Shown in pieces: positions 35,901-43,830 of a DNA stretch of 44,206 nt. Below the pieces are notes generated by a model, which had not been told where the DNA came from, did no database searches, and worked only from the letters and a program-made list of their open reading frames with translations. Made by a program: the position numbers and the translations under genes. Numbering within the stretch: the stretch's first letter is position 1; every line of letters starts with the position of its first letter. Where the stretch lies: the NCBI GenBank assembly GCA_964408425.1, contig CAYOZI010000005.1, positions 1-44,206 of the forward strand, read 5' to 3'. The stretch comes from UBA10210 sp964408425. GTDB taxonomy: Archaea > Micrarchaeota > Micrarchaeia > Norongarragalinales > Norongarragalinaceae.

Positions 35901-36322
35901 GCACGAAATACGTGGAATTGAAAAGCATGCAGGACAAGCTTGACGAGGAACTGGATTTGATGACGAGCATACGCGCGGTCGACGCGCAGCAGGCTGCTGA
36001 AAAAATAATCCTCTCCCACTTTTTCCCAGACTTGTACGGCAATCTACACTCTTATTCCAAGCAAAAGTTCCGCTGCGGGGAGTGCAATTCGAAATACAGG
36101 AGGGTTCCGTTGACCGGCAAATGCAGGAAGTGCGGGGGAAAATTGATGATGACCATCCACAAGGGAGGAATAGAAAAATACTTGGGCACTGCGAAGGATA
36201 TGGCCGAGAAATACGGCTTGCCCAATTACCTGAAGCAAAGGATAATGCTTATCGAGAAAGAATTGAAAGACATGTTTGCCGAGGAAAAGCAAAAGCAATT
36301 CTCTTTATCAAGCTACGTCTGA
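32906..36322 (+). CDS. polC: DNA polymerase D large subunit (DP2)
   Basis: This 1138-residue catalytic subunit of the PolD replicative polymerase has 'PIRGAGGTGQAFALLLGD' near the N-terminus and the active-site 'NADGDE' (residues 889-894, Asp891 and Asp893). It has several zinc motifs: 'CENCGKKNW', 'CECGGK', 'CMKCQRI' and the late 'CGECNSKYRR ... CRKCGGK'. Many archaeal DP2 genes carry an intein at the active site; this one does not, since the active-site region is continuous and the length is normal. It is translated just after DP1 and is convergent with the PEP-swivel gene, with 4 bases between stops. Confidence 0.97.
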   Translation: MGELKASQQAREYFDMLEEDLQKQLALAEKARAVKLDPSTVVEIAPAQDVAARVEGLVGPKGVADAIRILSKESNREKVCFEISKKILNNEFSAGEGEPADKEKLIEQAVRTGLALFTEGVVSAPIEGVSKVKIKQNPDSSEYLSVYFAGPIRGAGGTGQAFALLLGDFCRKFFGIREYRPLDSELDRYVEEVNLYARRTRAGQYVPTEEEVKWVVRNCAVRIDGEPTEDYEVSVHRNVPSIETNRVRSGVCLVIGEGVCLKASKVLKIAKKNGLDWQWLENLIKVAKQEAKKVEIKPNEKFMEEIVAGRPVFSFPMRRGGFRLRYGRTRFMGILAKAIHPATMVILDEFPVFGTQVKTERPAKGCVVTPCENLDGPIVLLQDDSVKKINSVEEAWKFKDKTKEILFLGDMLACYGDFNKSNHPLIPSPWCEEWMVLELKEKGVEKTVEELKQIPFEEARELSGKTGVALAPSHTLYWNDLTREEFKDLVEFLKTGRLDFEWFELKKFSLPLSPQKRLLEFLGVEHSVEEERIVLQKENALALLTPLGMVENKTLSAKKIEDEIALATPEKTVLETINSISPFEIKAKVGVYIGSAMGRPEKSRERKMKPMVHSLFPVGFLGGKTRNLMKAYAESKNSNPNISAEVGLRKCENCGKKNWAMECECGGKTARAFKCMKCQRIIDSEKCDCGGKGISSELQQVNLVSEIEKASKKLGFMPQEVKAVQGLISEHKTPEILEKGFLRAKYEISVFRDGTSRFDATEIPCTHFIPKEIGLSVEEAKKLGYEKDCFGKPLENDSQTVELKAQDVIVSHANLEYFMRVAKFVDDLLIYAYGLPAYYNASKPEHIIGKQCIAIAPHTSAGIVCRIIGATIVQALLAHPYLHCACRRNADGDELALILLMDGLLNFSKEFLPGTRGGKMDAPLVLTTILDPKEVDDEVHAMDRSWGYSLEFYRATLNYANPGDVKVEIIGDSLGKQEQYEGIGFTHRAAAVDSTIPVRTKYVELKSMQDKLDEELDLMTSIRAVDAQQAAEKIILSHFFPDLYGNLHSYSKQKFRCGECNSKYRRVPLTGKCRKCGGKLMMTIHKGGIEKYLGTAKDMAEKYGLPNYLKQRIMLIEKELKDMFAEEKQKQFSLSSYV

Positions 36323-36326
36323 AGCT

Positions 36327-37715
36327 CTAACGTTTCACTATGCCGGTATTAGCATCAACGCGAATGAACTCTCCATCACGCAATATTTTTGTAGCGTCTT
36401 TTAGTCGTATCAAGCAAGGCTTTTGAAATTCCCTGCACATTACAGCAGCGTGGGAGGTAATGCCGCCGTATTCTGCAATAACTGCCGCGGCTTTTTTTAT
36501 GGCGTCAATATACTCTACAGAAAGCCCAGATACGACCAGAATGTCACCACGATTCAATTTGGAAACTTCATCAAAGCCGTGCACTATCCGTGCATAACCT
36601 TCTGCATAGCCAGGGTTTCCAACCATCGCAGACAGCTCTTCGGTTTTAGTTTCGCGTTCCGGCTTAACTGAAATCGACAGCTTGGCCAAAGCTTCTTCAG
36701 CAGCTCTATCAGAATAGACCAAGCATTCACCATCTTTTAAGATCATGAAAGCACGCTTTTTTCTCTCCGCAACCAGATTTTCAGGACTTTCACCGGCAGA
36801 CAAGTAATGAGCGATCTCGTCTGGCGTTAAGAATTTCAAGTCTTCCAAGGATATTCGGAGTTTTCCAGCTATGGCGTTCTTTAACCCAAGGCCGGCGTGA
36901 TTGTTATATCCTATCTGCACTTCCCCTTCTTGACGGATATATGAAAATTTCTTCAAGCGGCCAATAATGTTTCGAGTCTCGGAATTGAATAGGAGCTCAT
37001 CCATAATTTCGTTAGTACGGTGATTTTGCAGTTCAACGTTATTTCGTACAGTTTGAAGTTTTACCATATAGTTTTGCGTTAGTTCGACTCGCAAACGGTT
37101 TTTAAGATCGTCAATAGACCACGGCGGGTTGTCAAACCAGCAAGGCACAAAGGCATACGTTTCCAAGTGGTTTTCAAGCAATCTGTCAATCTCTGCAGCA
37201 TCCAAGTCTTTTGCGCGGGAAACGATCTCAAGAAATGCAAGCTCTTCTTTCAGAGTAGTGGTAGGCTCATTCGGCGCAGTCAAGATAGAGTAATACTCGG
37301 CGAAACGATTATTAGCGCCTCTCTTGGCAAGTTCAGTTTTCAGGACAGTCAAAAGATCATTAGCCACTATATCATCAAAATATACATCTATAGCCATGCC
37401 AAAGATAGAATTTGAGAAAATCAGCCAGTATTCTTTAAAAATTGAAGGCAAATCCGCATTTTTCCCAAGTTCGGAATTTAGTTTACGCAATTTTTCTTTG
37501 CTGAACTCAAACTGGGTTTCATAATAGCCTACTCTCTCTTCAAACCAACGAGGGTTTTCCACGATTTTTTCATAAACCCCGCGCTTCAGTTTGCCGAGAG
37601 AGTCCGGAAATTGATAGTAATAACTTTGTCCACCCTTAAACTCCAGAAACATCGGATTGCAATCTCTGCCTTCTTTGTACATGTCTTTAAACGCGGACCA
37701 ACTCAAAATGCTCAT
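36327..37715 (-). CDS. PEP-utilizing enzyme mobile (swivelling phosphohistidine) domain protein
   Basis: The protein has 462 residues from ATG 37715, preceded by AAGGATC; a longer GTG start at 37760 is possible. The last ~90 residues are the swivelling domain of PEP synthase and rifampin phosphotransferase-type enzymes ('RGDILVVSGLS', 'GGITSHAAVMCREFQKPC'), with the phosphate-accepting His at about 422. The first ~340 residues are helical and aromatic-rich, and the ATP-grasp and PEP-binding barrel domains are absent. It therefore cannot be a complete PEP synthase. The DNA looks AT-richer than its neighbours. It is probably co-transcribed with the histidine phosphatase gene upstream (52 bases), so both proteins may act on one phosphohistidine or phosphate-ester pathway. 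The function is unknown. Confidence 0.8.
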   Translation of the reverse strand: MSILSWSAFKDMYKEGRDCNPMFLEFKGGQSYYYQFPDSLGKLKRGVYEKIVENPRWFEERVGYYETQFEFSKEKLRKLNSELGKNADLPSIFKEYWLIFSNSIFGMAIDVYFDDIVANDLLTVLKTELAKRGANNRFAEYYSILTAPNEPTTTLKEELAFLEIVSRAKDLDAAEIDRLLENHLETYAFVPCWFDNPPWSIDDLKNRLRVELTQNYMVKLQTVRNNVELQNHRTNEIMDELLFNSETRNIIGRLKKFSYIRQEGEVQIGYNNHAGLGLKNAIAGKLRISLEDLKFLTPDEIAHYLSAGESPENLVAERKKRAFMILKDGECLVYSDRAAEEALAKLSISVKPERETKTEELSAMVGNPGYAEGYARIVHGFDEVSKLNRGDILVVSGLSVEYIDAIKKAAAVIAEYGGITSHAAVMCREFQKPCLIRLKDATKILRDGEFIRVDANTGIVKR

Positions 37716-37767
37716 GTTCCAAGATCCTTGTAATTCTAGATCACTCAAGTACAACACCACAAAAAAA

Positions 37768-38505
37768 CTATCTTTTAGGAACTCCAGTAATTAGCTTCTC
37801 GTCTGTAAGGTGTGGCAAATCATAAGCGCCAAGAAGAGTAAGTTTACCTTTTTCGTCTATTTTCAAACGGGTTATTGAGGTGTGCGCAAGCTTCGGGGCT
37901 ATTTCCCTGAAAAGTTCCTTGAAGTTCGACTTGTTTATTCTCCTTGCTTTGCCCCCTTGCGAAACGTTTGCCAAATGCCAAAGCAGGGTAGCAATACTAA
38001 GTCTGTGTGTGATCAAAAGCATAACATCGCTATCGTCAGTCTTTAGAGCATCGAGAGTTTGAAGCATTTCGGTTCGTTTTTGTTCCAGGTGAGGAACTAT
38101 CGCGCTAGGGTGGGTTTGGACGTAATCGTCGTAAACTTTTATGCTGCTCGTTTTTTGATTCTCCATTAATTCTTTATATTTTGCAGGCGTATCTCCGAAT
38201 TTAACCTCACCAAGACTAGAAAGTTCTCGAACCGACGGTGAAAGCGTTAGCCTAGAACCGCGCAAAACAGCATGAATCCCGCCCGCCAAAGACCTAGCGC
38301 GACGATAGGGGCTGGTTAGAATCGAAATCCGCGTGTCAGGAGTATAACCACGAAATTTTTCCAAAAGATGTTCGAATAGCAAACCAGCTTGTTTTAGCCC
38401 AGTTCTAGAAACATGCATTCGAAGGTCTGGTTCTGAAGTTTGTTCGTACAAGCTAGAAGCAACAGCGTAAGACGGATGTCTGACGAGCCAGATTTCTTTA
38501 GCCAA
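37768..38505 (-). CDS. Histidine phosphatase (phosphoglycerate-mutase-like) family protein
   Basis: The start is TTG 38505 with GGGTG 7 bases upstream, giving 245 residues; no in-frame ATG is near. 'EIWLVRHPSY' carries the phosphate-accepting His (RHP in place of the usual RHG). 'SPYRRARSLA' and 'LLITHRLSIATLL' supply the second Arg and second His of the superfamily. It is first in a two-gene unit with the PEP-swivel protein and has the same AT-rich character. The substrate could be a sugar phosphate, a nucleotide or a phosphohistidine protein; the pairing favours the last, but this is inference. Confidence 0.8.
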   Translation of the reverse strand: MAKEIWLVRHPSYAVASSLYEQTSEPDLRMHVSRTGLKQAGLLFEHLLEKFRGYTPDTRISILTSPYRRARSLAGGIHAVLRGSRLTLSPSVRELSSLGEVKFGDTPAKYKELMENQKTSSIKVYDDYVQTHPSAIVPHLEQKRTEMLQTLDALKTDDSDVMLLITHRLSIATLLWHLANVSQGGKARRINKSNFKELFREIAPKLAHTSITRLKIDEKGKLTLLGAYDLPHLTDEKLITGVPKR

Positions 38506-38595
38506 AACATAACACCCATTAAAGCTAGTGCAAAGTAGACTTAAAAACAATCAAGCTTCTGGGACGGTTTAGAGCGCCACCACCTCACCAAACTG

Positions 38596-38611
38596 CTTCG
38601 CCGATTGTCGT
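38596..38611. promoter_or_regulatory. Candidate operator upstream of aclBA
   Basis: CTTCGCCGATTGTCGT is the exact reverse complement of the 16 bases at 43743-43758 in the kbl/tdh promoter region. Both are followed on the plus strand by GCGA-T-CG and a T run. It lies about 95 bases before the aclB ATG, with T/A-rich promoter-like sequence between. Confidence 0.5.
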
Positions 38612-38704
38612 AATGCGAATCGTTTTTTAACCCACTTGGGCAACTAGTCTTTTCTTTAAAACCCAACCGAATCGTAAAACAAAGCTTAGAAAGAGGCATT
38701 TTTC

Positions 38705-39940
38705 ATGGCAAGCAAAGCTGTTCAGGAATACTACGCGAAGAAACTGTTGTTCCCCATATTCCAAAGGGAGTTGGACGGCGGTTTCGGGCAGGATACGGAA
38801 AGCCTGTTCAACGTTAATGCTACTGCCGACGCTAATGCGCTTCCCCAAGGCAAGTGGGTCGTAAAGCCGGACGTCTGCATAGGAAAGAAGGGAAAACACG
38901 GCTTGGTTTTGGTCAACGCCGATTCTTCCCAAGCGAAAGAATTTTTGTCCCAGAATCTCGGCAAAGAAGTGGAAATAGGCGGGACGAAAGGAACGCTCGA
39001 TTCCTTCATGATAGAGCCTTTCGTAGAGCACGACAACGAGCATTTCGTCGCGGTAATAACCAAGCGCGATTGCGACGAGGTTTTGTATTCCGAAGAAGGC
39101 GGAGTTGACGTGGAGGAAAACTGGGATAAGATCAGGAAAGCGAGGGTGGGCTTGTTCGAACAGCCCGACGCCGCAAAGCTTTCCAAAGAACTGGGAATCA
39201 AAGACCAGTTGACCGCAAGGTTTCTGGCGGCTTGCGTCAAAGCCGCAAGGGAAATCGGTTCTCCATACCTGGAGTTCAACCCGTTCACGATCAAGGAAAA
39301 CAAGATTTTCGTCTTGGGAACCGTCTTGAGGCTGGATTCGCACGAGGAATTCGTGAAAAGAAAAACATGGAATGGCATAAAATTCAAGGAACCGTTCGGA
39401 ATAACCAAAACAATCCAGGAAACGAAAATCGCAGAGCTCGACGATTCGACCGCAGGCTCTCTCAAACTAACCGTGTTCAACAAAAACGCTTCACTGTGGC
39501 TTCTGGTAGCCGGAGGAGGCGCGAGCGTGGTTTTCGCCGATACTGCTGCTGACTTGGGGCTGGCTGAAAAACTGGCGAATTACGGGGAGTATTCCGGCAA
39601 CCCTACTGAAGAGGAAACGTTCGAGTACGCTAACTTGCTGTTCGAACTCGTCGAGCAAAGTTCTGCAGCAAAAAAAGCCGTTTTGATAGGCGGGGGGATT
39701 GCCAATTTCACCGACGTCTCCGCGACGCTGAAAGGCGTTTGCCGTGCGATAGAACAACACTCTTCGAAACTAAAGAGGGCGAACGTCGCGTTTTTCGTCA
39801 GGCGCGTAGGGCCCAACTACAAAATCGGAATAGAAAACCTGAAGAAAACCTGCGAAAAGGCGGGTTTGCCCATGACTTCGTTCGGGACCGAAACGCCGAT
39901 GACCCAGACGATTTTGCTGGCTAAAGACTGGATTGCGTGA
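38705..39940 (+). CDS. aclB: ATP-citrate lyase, ATP-grasp subunit (AclB type)
   Basis: This 411-residue protein matches the short subunit of two-subunit ATP-citrate lyase (green-sulfur-bacterial type), related to the succinyl-CoA synthetase beta chain. It has 'KPDVCIGKKGKHGLV', 'EFNPFTI', 'LLVAGGGASVVFADT', 'GEYSGNPTEEETFEYA' and the characteristic 'TSFGTETPMT' near the end. With AclA it splits citrate, using ATP and CoA, to acetyl-CoA and oxaloacetate. It lies 7 bases before aclA. Confidence 0.93.
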   Translation: MASKAVQEYYAKKLLFPIFQRELDGGFGQDTESLFNVNATADANALPQGKWVVKPDVCIGKKGKHGLVLVNADSSQAKEFLSQNLGKEVEIGGTKGTLDSFMIEPFVEHDNEHFVAVITKRDCDEVLYSEEGGVDVEENWDKIRKARVGLFEQPDAAKLSKELGIKDQLTARFLAACVKAAREIGSPYLEFNPFTIKENKIFVLGTVLRLDSHEEFVKRKTWNGIKFKEPFGITKTIQETKIAELDDSTAGSLKLTVFNKNASLWLLVAGGGASVVFADTAADLGLAEKLANYGEYSGNPTEEETFEYANLLFELVEQSSAAKKAVLIGGGIANFTDVSATLKGVCRAIEQHSSKLKRANVAFFVRRVGPNYKIGIENLKKTCEKAGLPMTSFGTETPMTQTILLAKDWIA

Positions 39941-39947
39941 TTGAAAA

Positions 39948-41756
39948 ATGAAGGAATTCGACTCTACTACGACTTCAATAATGTACGGAAGGAGAAGCGT
40001 CTTCGTACAACGCATTCTCGACTTTGATTATTTAAGCGGAAGAAAGCAAAGCGTCGAATGCATGGTTGACGAGGCGAATTCTGGTGTGGAAGCGCTGTTT
40101 TTCGGCTCCCAGCCGTTCCTGATGCCGGTTTACAAAACCCTTGAGGAAGCGATTGCAAAACACCCTAAGGCGAAATGCTTTTTGAACTTCGCCAGCGAAC
40201 GCTCGGCGTATGAAATAGCGAAAAAAGCCTTGGAAAAAGGAAAATTCTCGAGCATGATCCTGGTTGCGGAAGGCGTGCCTGAAAGGCAGGCTAGGGAACT
40301 CGCACAGCTATGCAAACAGAAAGGCGTTTTGGCAATAGGGCCTGCGACAGTAGGCGTAATCCGCGGCGGGGAATTCAGGGGAGGATACGCGGGAGGAGCT
40401 CAGGAAAACATTCTCGAAACGAAATTATACGAAAAAGGAAGCGCAGGGGTAATATCCAAGTCGGGCGGAATGCTCAACGAATTGTGCAACATCTGCTCGC
40501 AAAACGCGGACGGGGTTGCGGAAGCGATTGCCATCGGAGGCGATTCCTTCCCGCTCACGACCATGGCGGATCACGCGCTGCGCTTCGAAAGGGACGATTC
40601 CGTCAAATTTTTGGTTTTAATGGGGGAATTGGGCGGGGAACAGGAATTGGAAGTAGCCCAACTCGTGCAGGAAAAGAGGATAACGAAACCCGTAATCGCC
40701 TGGGTTGCGGGAACCATAGCTCCTTTGTTCAAGCGGGAAGTCCAGTTCGGGCACGCGGGGGCGAGAAGCGGAAACGATAAAACCTCGGCTCAAGCCAAGA
40801 ACGAATCCCTGCAAAAAGCAGGCTGTTTCGTCCCAAAATCCTTCAACGAACTGGGAAGCGAAATAGCCAAAGTTTATTCCGAATTGAAGAAAAAAGGAAT
40901 AATCAAGGAAACCGCCGTTCAGAAAGCGCTCCAGCCGCCCCTGGATTTTTCCACCGCCAGAAAGCAAGGCGTGGCTAGAAGAATGCCTTCGATCTTATCC
41001 CGCCTGGCGCAAACCCGCGATGAAGAGCCTGTTTACGGGGGGAATACGATTTCCGAAATCCTTTCGAACGGAGAACGATTTGCGGATATAGTCGGAAGAT
41101 TGTGGTTTTACAAAAAACTCCCTCCCAAAACGGTGGAGACGATCAACGTAATTCTCACGCTAATGGCGGACCACGGCCCTCACCCGAGCGGCCCCCACAA
41201 CACGATTGTAGCCGCGCGCGCAGGAAGAGATTTGCCTTCGGCGGTTGCAAGCGGATTGCTCACCATAGGACCACGTGTCGGAGGAGCTGTGAGCGATGCG
41301 GCCAGAATGTGGAGGGAATGCGTGAAAAACAAGAAAGAGGACATGGATTTCGTCGAAGAGATGAAGAAAAAAGGGATTTTGATTCCGGGGATAGGGCATC
41401 GGGTGAAAAGCAAGAACAATCCCGACAAGCGGGTAAAGCTGTTGATAGAATTCGCGAAAAAGAACTTCGCGGAACACGAGCATCTGGATTTCGCGTTGGC
41501 TGTCGAGGAAATCACGCTTTCAAAACGCCCCAACCTGATTTTGAACGTCGACGGAGCTGCGGCCGCGTTAATGCTCGACGCTTTGAAAGATGCAGGTTTT
41601 ACCGACGAAGAGATAGGCGAAGCCATGGATGCCGAGTTGTTCAACGGGCTTTTCGTCCTCGCAAGGACCGCGGGGCTGATAGCCCATTACGCCGACCAGA
41701 AAAGGCTCAACCAGGGGCTATGGAGAACTCCAGACGACGAAGTTCTGGGAATCTAA
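39948..41756 (+). CDS. aclA: ATP-citrate lyase, citryl-CoA synthetase/lyase subunit (AclA type)
   Basis: This 602-residue protein has an N-terminal succinyl-CoA-synthetase-alpha-like half with 'SKSGGMLNELCNI' and the phosphohistidine loop 'FGHAGARSGND' (His269). The C-terminal half is citrate-synthase-like with 'ADHGPHPSGPHNT', 'IGPRVGGAVSDAARMW' and 'GIGHRVKSKNNPD'. All expected catalytic segments are present. The enzyme makes cytosolic acetyl-CoA or serves a reductive TCA cycle; no other TCA genes are in the window. It is convergent with the methyltransferase gene (1 base between stops). Confidence 0.94.
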   Translation: MKEFDSTTTSIMYGRRSVFVQRILDFDYLSGRKQSVECMVDEANSGVEALFFGSQPFLMPVYKTLEEAIAKHPKAKCFLNFASERSAYEIAKKALEKGKFSSMILVAEGVPERQARELAQLCKQKGVLAIGPATVGVIRGGEFRGGYAGGAQENILETKLYEKGSAGVISKSGGMLNELCNICSQNADGVAEAIAIGGDSFPLTTMADHALRFERDDSVKFLVLMGELGGEQELEVAQLVQEKRITKPVIAWVAGTIAPLFKREVQFGHAGARSGNDKTSAQAKNESLQKAGCFVPKSFNELGSEIAKVYSELKKKGIIKETAVQKALQPPLDFSTARKQGVARRMPSILSRLAQTRDEEPVYGGNTISEILSNGERFADIVGRLWFYKKLPPKTVETINVILTLMADHGPHPSGPHNTIVAARAGRDLPSAVASGLLTIGPRVGGAVSDAARMWRECVKNKKEDMDFVEEMKKKGILIPGIGHRVKSKNNPDKRVKLLIEFAKKNFAEHEHLDFALAVEEITLSKRPNLILNVDGAAAALMLDALKDAGFTDEEIGEAMDAELFNGLFVLARTAGLIAHYADQKRLNQGLWRTPDDEVLGI

Positions 41757-41757
41757 A

Positions 41758-42489
41758 CTACTTCGGCTTTTCGCCTACGACAATCGCTTCCATTTTTTCC
41801 CTGTAAATGGTTTCAACGTTAGCGAACCCCAGCGAACGCATAAACTCTTTCGCTTGCCCTTCGTGCATTATCCTTTTCGGAAAGTCGTCCTCCAAAAAAT
41901 GCTCTTTCGTCGCTTCCCTAAGGACCTTATCCTCAAGTTTTTCTTCAGTAAGCGCTATTTGCCACGCAAGCGTTTTCTTGTGCGAGTCAACATCGTCCAA
42001 AGCATACTTGTCGGCATTCACAAACAACGCTCCAGGCTTGAGGGCGCGGTAAATCAAAGGAATAACTTGGGAACGATAACTTTCATCGAAATTGTGAAGC
42101 GTAAATGCGGAAGCAAAACAATCAAAATAATTACAGGGCGCGCTTCGAAGGTATTCCAAACAGGCGCTGGGAATTAATTTCACCTTGCCGGCCTTTATTT
42201 CCGAGGCCAGGTTCTTGCGGGCTTTTTCCAGAAGCAATTCGTTCTTGTCGACAGAAAATACCACGGACCGATCGTAGCAAGACAGGATCGTTCTCGTTGT
42301 TTTGCCGGTTCCAGTGCCAAGCTCCAAAACCCGGATCAAACCCAGTTCTTTTTCAAAATGTTTCTTAAACGCCTTGGCCAACGAGTTATGCAGGGCATCG
42401 TAGTGCGGGCAGGTTAAGGAAACGACCTCGTCGTAATTCCTGACGTAAGCCGTATTTTCCGCATAGGTTTCCGCCAAGCAACCCGCCAC
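41758..42489 (-). CDS. Class I SAM-dependent methyltransferase
   Basis: This 243-residue protein has motif I 'VLELGTGTGKTT', an acidic 'FSVDKNELLLEKA' for the adenosyl ribose, and 'FDCFASAFTLHNF' as motif IV. The C-terminal segment ('MHEGQAKEFMRSLGFANVETIYR') is usual for small-molecule methyltransferases. The substrate is unknown. The start is GTG 42489 or a TTG four codons later preceded by GGCGGGT. It follows kbl by 5 bases, so it is likely in the same transcript. Confidence 0.85.
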   Translation of the reverse strand: MAGCLAETYAENTAYVRNYDEVVSLTCPHYDALHNSLAKAFKKHFEKELGLIRVLELGTGTGKTTRTILSCYDRSVVFSVDKNELLLEKARKNLASEIKAGKVKLIPSACLEYLRSAPCNYFDCFASAFTLHNFDESYRSQVIPLIYRALKPGALFVNADKYALDDVDSHKKTLAWQIALTEEKLEDKVLREATKEHFLEDDFPKRIMHEGQAKEFMRSLGFANVETIYREKMEAIVVGEKPK

Positions 42490-42494
42490 AAGAC

Positions 42495-43688
42495 TTAGAT
42501 AATCTGCAGTTCCTTCCCGACTTTCTCGAAAACGCTTAACGCCAGTCCCAAGTCTTCTTTTGTAAGGCCCGAGTTCATCATCGTGCGTATTCGGGCTTTA
42601 TCCTTGGCCACCATCGGAAAGACGATTGGAAGGGCGAAAACCCCTTCCTCGAAAATCCGTTCGCTGAACTTCTTCGCTTTCGCACTATCTCCCATCATTA
42701 CGGGCGTGATGGGCGTTTCGCTCACGCCCGTATCAAACCCAAGCGCCTTCAATTCCTTCTTGAAGTAAGTCGTGTTATCCCACAGTTTTTGCACGTGCTG
42801 CGGCTCCGTCTCCAAAACCTCCAACGCTGCAATGCAAGCCGCCGCAGTCGCTGGCGGCGAAGAACCGCTCAACAGCCAAGTCCTGCTCTTGTTCAACGCG
42901 AAATTCACCATGTCCTTACTCCCTACGACCGTTCCACCGACTACTCCGAACGCCTTGGAAAAAGTGCCCATGTCAATATGCACTTTCCCATGCAAGTGAA
43001 AATGATCAACGATACCCCGACCTTTTTCGCCGAGAACCCCGTCTCCGTGCGCGTCATCCACGTACACCATCGCCCCGTGCTCTTCTGCCAATTTCGCTAT
43101 TTTGTCCAAAGGCGCTATGTCCCCGTCCATCGAAAACACTCCGTCGGTAATAATGAGAATCCTGCGTGGAGGCGTGGGTCTGGAATCCAGTTCGTTCAAC
43201 ACCCGCTCCAAATCCGCGACATCCCGGTGCTTGAAAATCGCCCTTTCGGCTTTCGTCAGCCTTACGCCGTCGATTATGGAACCGTGGTTCAACTCGTCGC
43301 TTATTATCACGTCCCCCTCTCCGGCCAACTGGGAAATGAGACCGGCGTTGGCTGCGAAACCCGTCTGGTAATACAAAGCCGCTTCCGCTTTCTTGAACGA
43401 AGCTATTTTCTTTTCGAGCTTGATGTGCAAATCCATCGTTCCCGCGATTGCGCGAACGCTTCCTGAACCCGCCCCGTGGCTTTGAACTGCCTTTATAGCA
43501 GCTTCCTTCAGCTTCGGATGGTTTGACAAATTCAGATAGTTATTCGAGCAAAGCATCAAAACGTTTTTTCCGTCCACGATAGAGTGAGGCTGGGAAGGTC
43601 CCTGCAGAACGCGGATGTTCCAGTTCAAACTCTGCGCCACCAACGCTTCATAATCAGCTTTCAGAAAACCGGTTGCATCCCTGGGCAT
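42495..43688 (-). CDS. kbl: Glycine C-acetyltransferase / 2-amino-3-ketobutyrate CoA ligase
   Basis: This 397-residue PLP enzyme of the alpha-oxoamine synthase group has 'LCSNNYLNLSNHP', 'HGAGSGSVRAIAGT', 'VYVDDAHGDGVLGEKG' and the PLP-Lys segment 'GTFSKAFGVVGG'. It converts 2-amino-3-ketobutyrate and CoA to glycine and acetyl-CoA. The divergent tdh makes that unstable ketoacid from threonine, so the pair is a threonine-degradation module. Its ATG is 142 bases from tdh. Confidence 0.95.
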   Translation of the reverse strand: MPRDATGFLKADYEALVAQSLNWNIRVLQGPSQPHSIVDGKNVLMLCSNNYLNLSNHPKLKEAAIKAVQSHGAGSGSVRAIAGTMDLHIKLEKKIASFKKAEAALYYQTGFAANAGLISQLAGEGDVIISDELNHGSIIDGVRLTKAERAIFKHRDVADLERVLNELDSRPTPPRRILIITDGVFSMDGDIAPLDKIAKLAEEHGAMVYVDDAHGDGVLGEKGRGIVDHFHLHGKVHIDMGTFSKAFGVVGGTVVGSKDMVNFALNKSRTWLLSGSSPPATAAACIAALEVLETEPQHVQKLWDNTTYFKKELKALGFDTGVSETPITPVMMGDSAKAKKFSERIFEEGVFALPIVFPMVAKDKARIRTMMNSGLTKEDLGLALSVFEKVGKELQII

Positions 43689-43742
43689 TGCAAATCACCT
43701 TCACCACATAATCCCCAAAAAAACTTAAAAACCAAAGCAACA

Positions 43743-43758
43743 ACGACAATCGGCGAAG
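43743..43758. promoter_or_regulatory. Candidate operator in the kbl/tdh divergent promoter region
   Basis: ACGACAATCGGCGAAG matches the 38596-38611 site exactly in inverse orientation. It also forms an AATCG ... CGATT inverted repeat with the following bases. It lies 55 bases before the kbl start and about 72 bases before the tdh start. AT-rich TATA-like stretches (TTTTTATTTTTT, ACATTAAATG) follow towards tdh. Confidence 0.5.
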
Positions 43759-43830
43759 AGCGATTCGTTTTTATTTTTTGTTTTAGACATTAAATGCGCT
43801 TTTTAATGAAATTCTCGGGGTTGGTTTACA

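Noticed and set aside
32906..36322. Possible intein in DP2
   Set aside because: The active-site region is continuous ('NADGDE') and the 1138-residue length is normal for an intein-free subunit.
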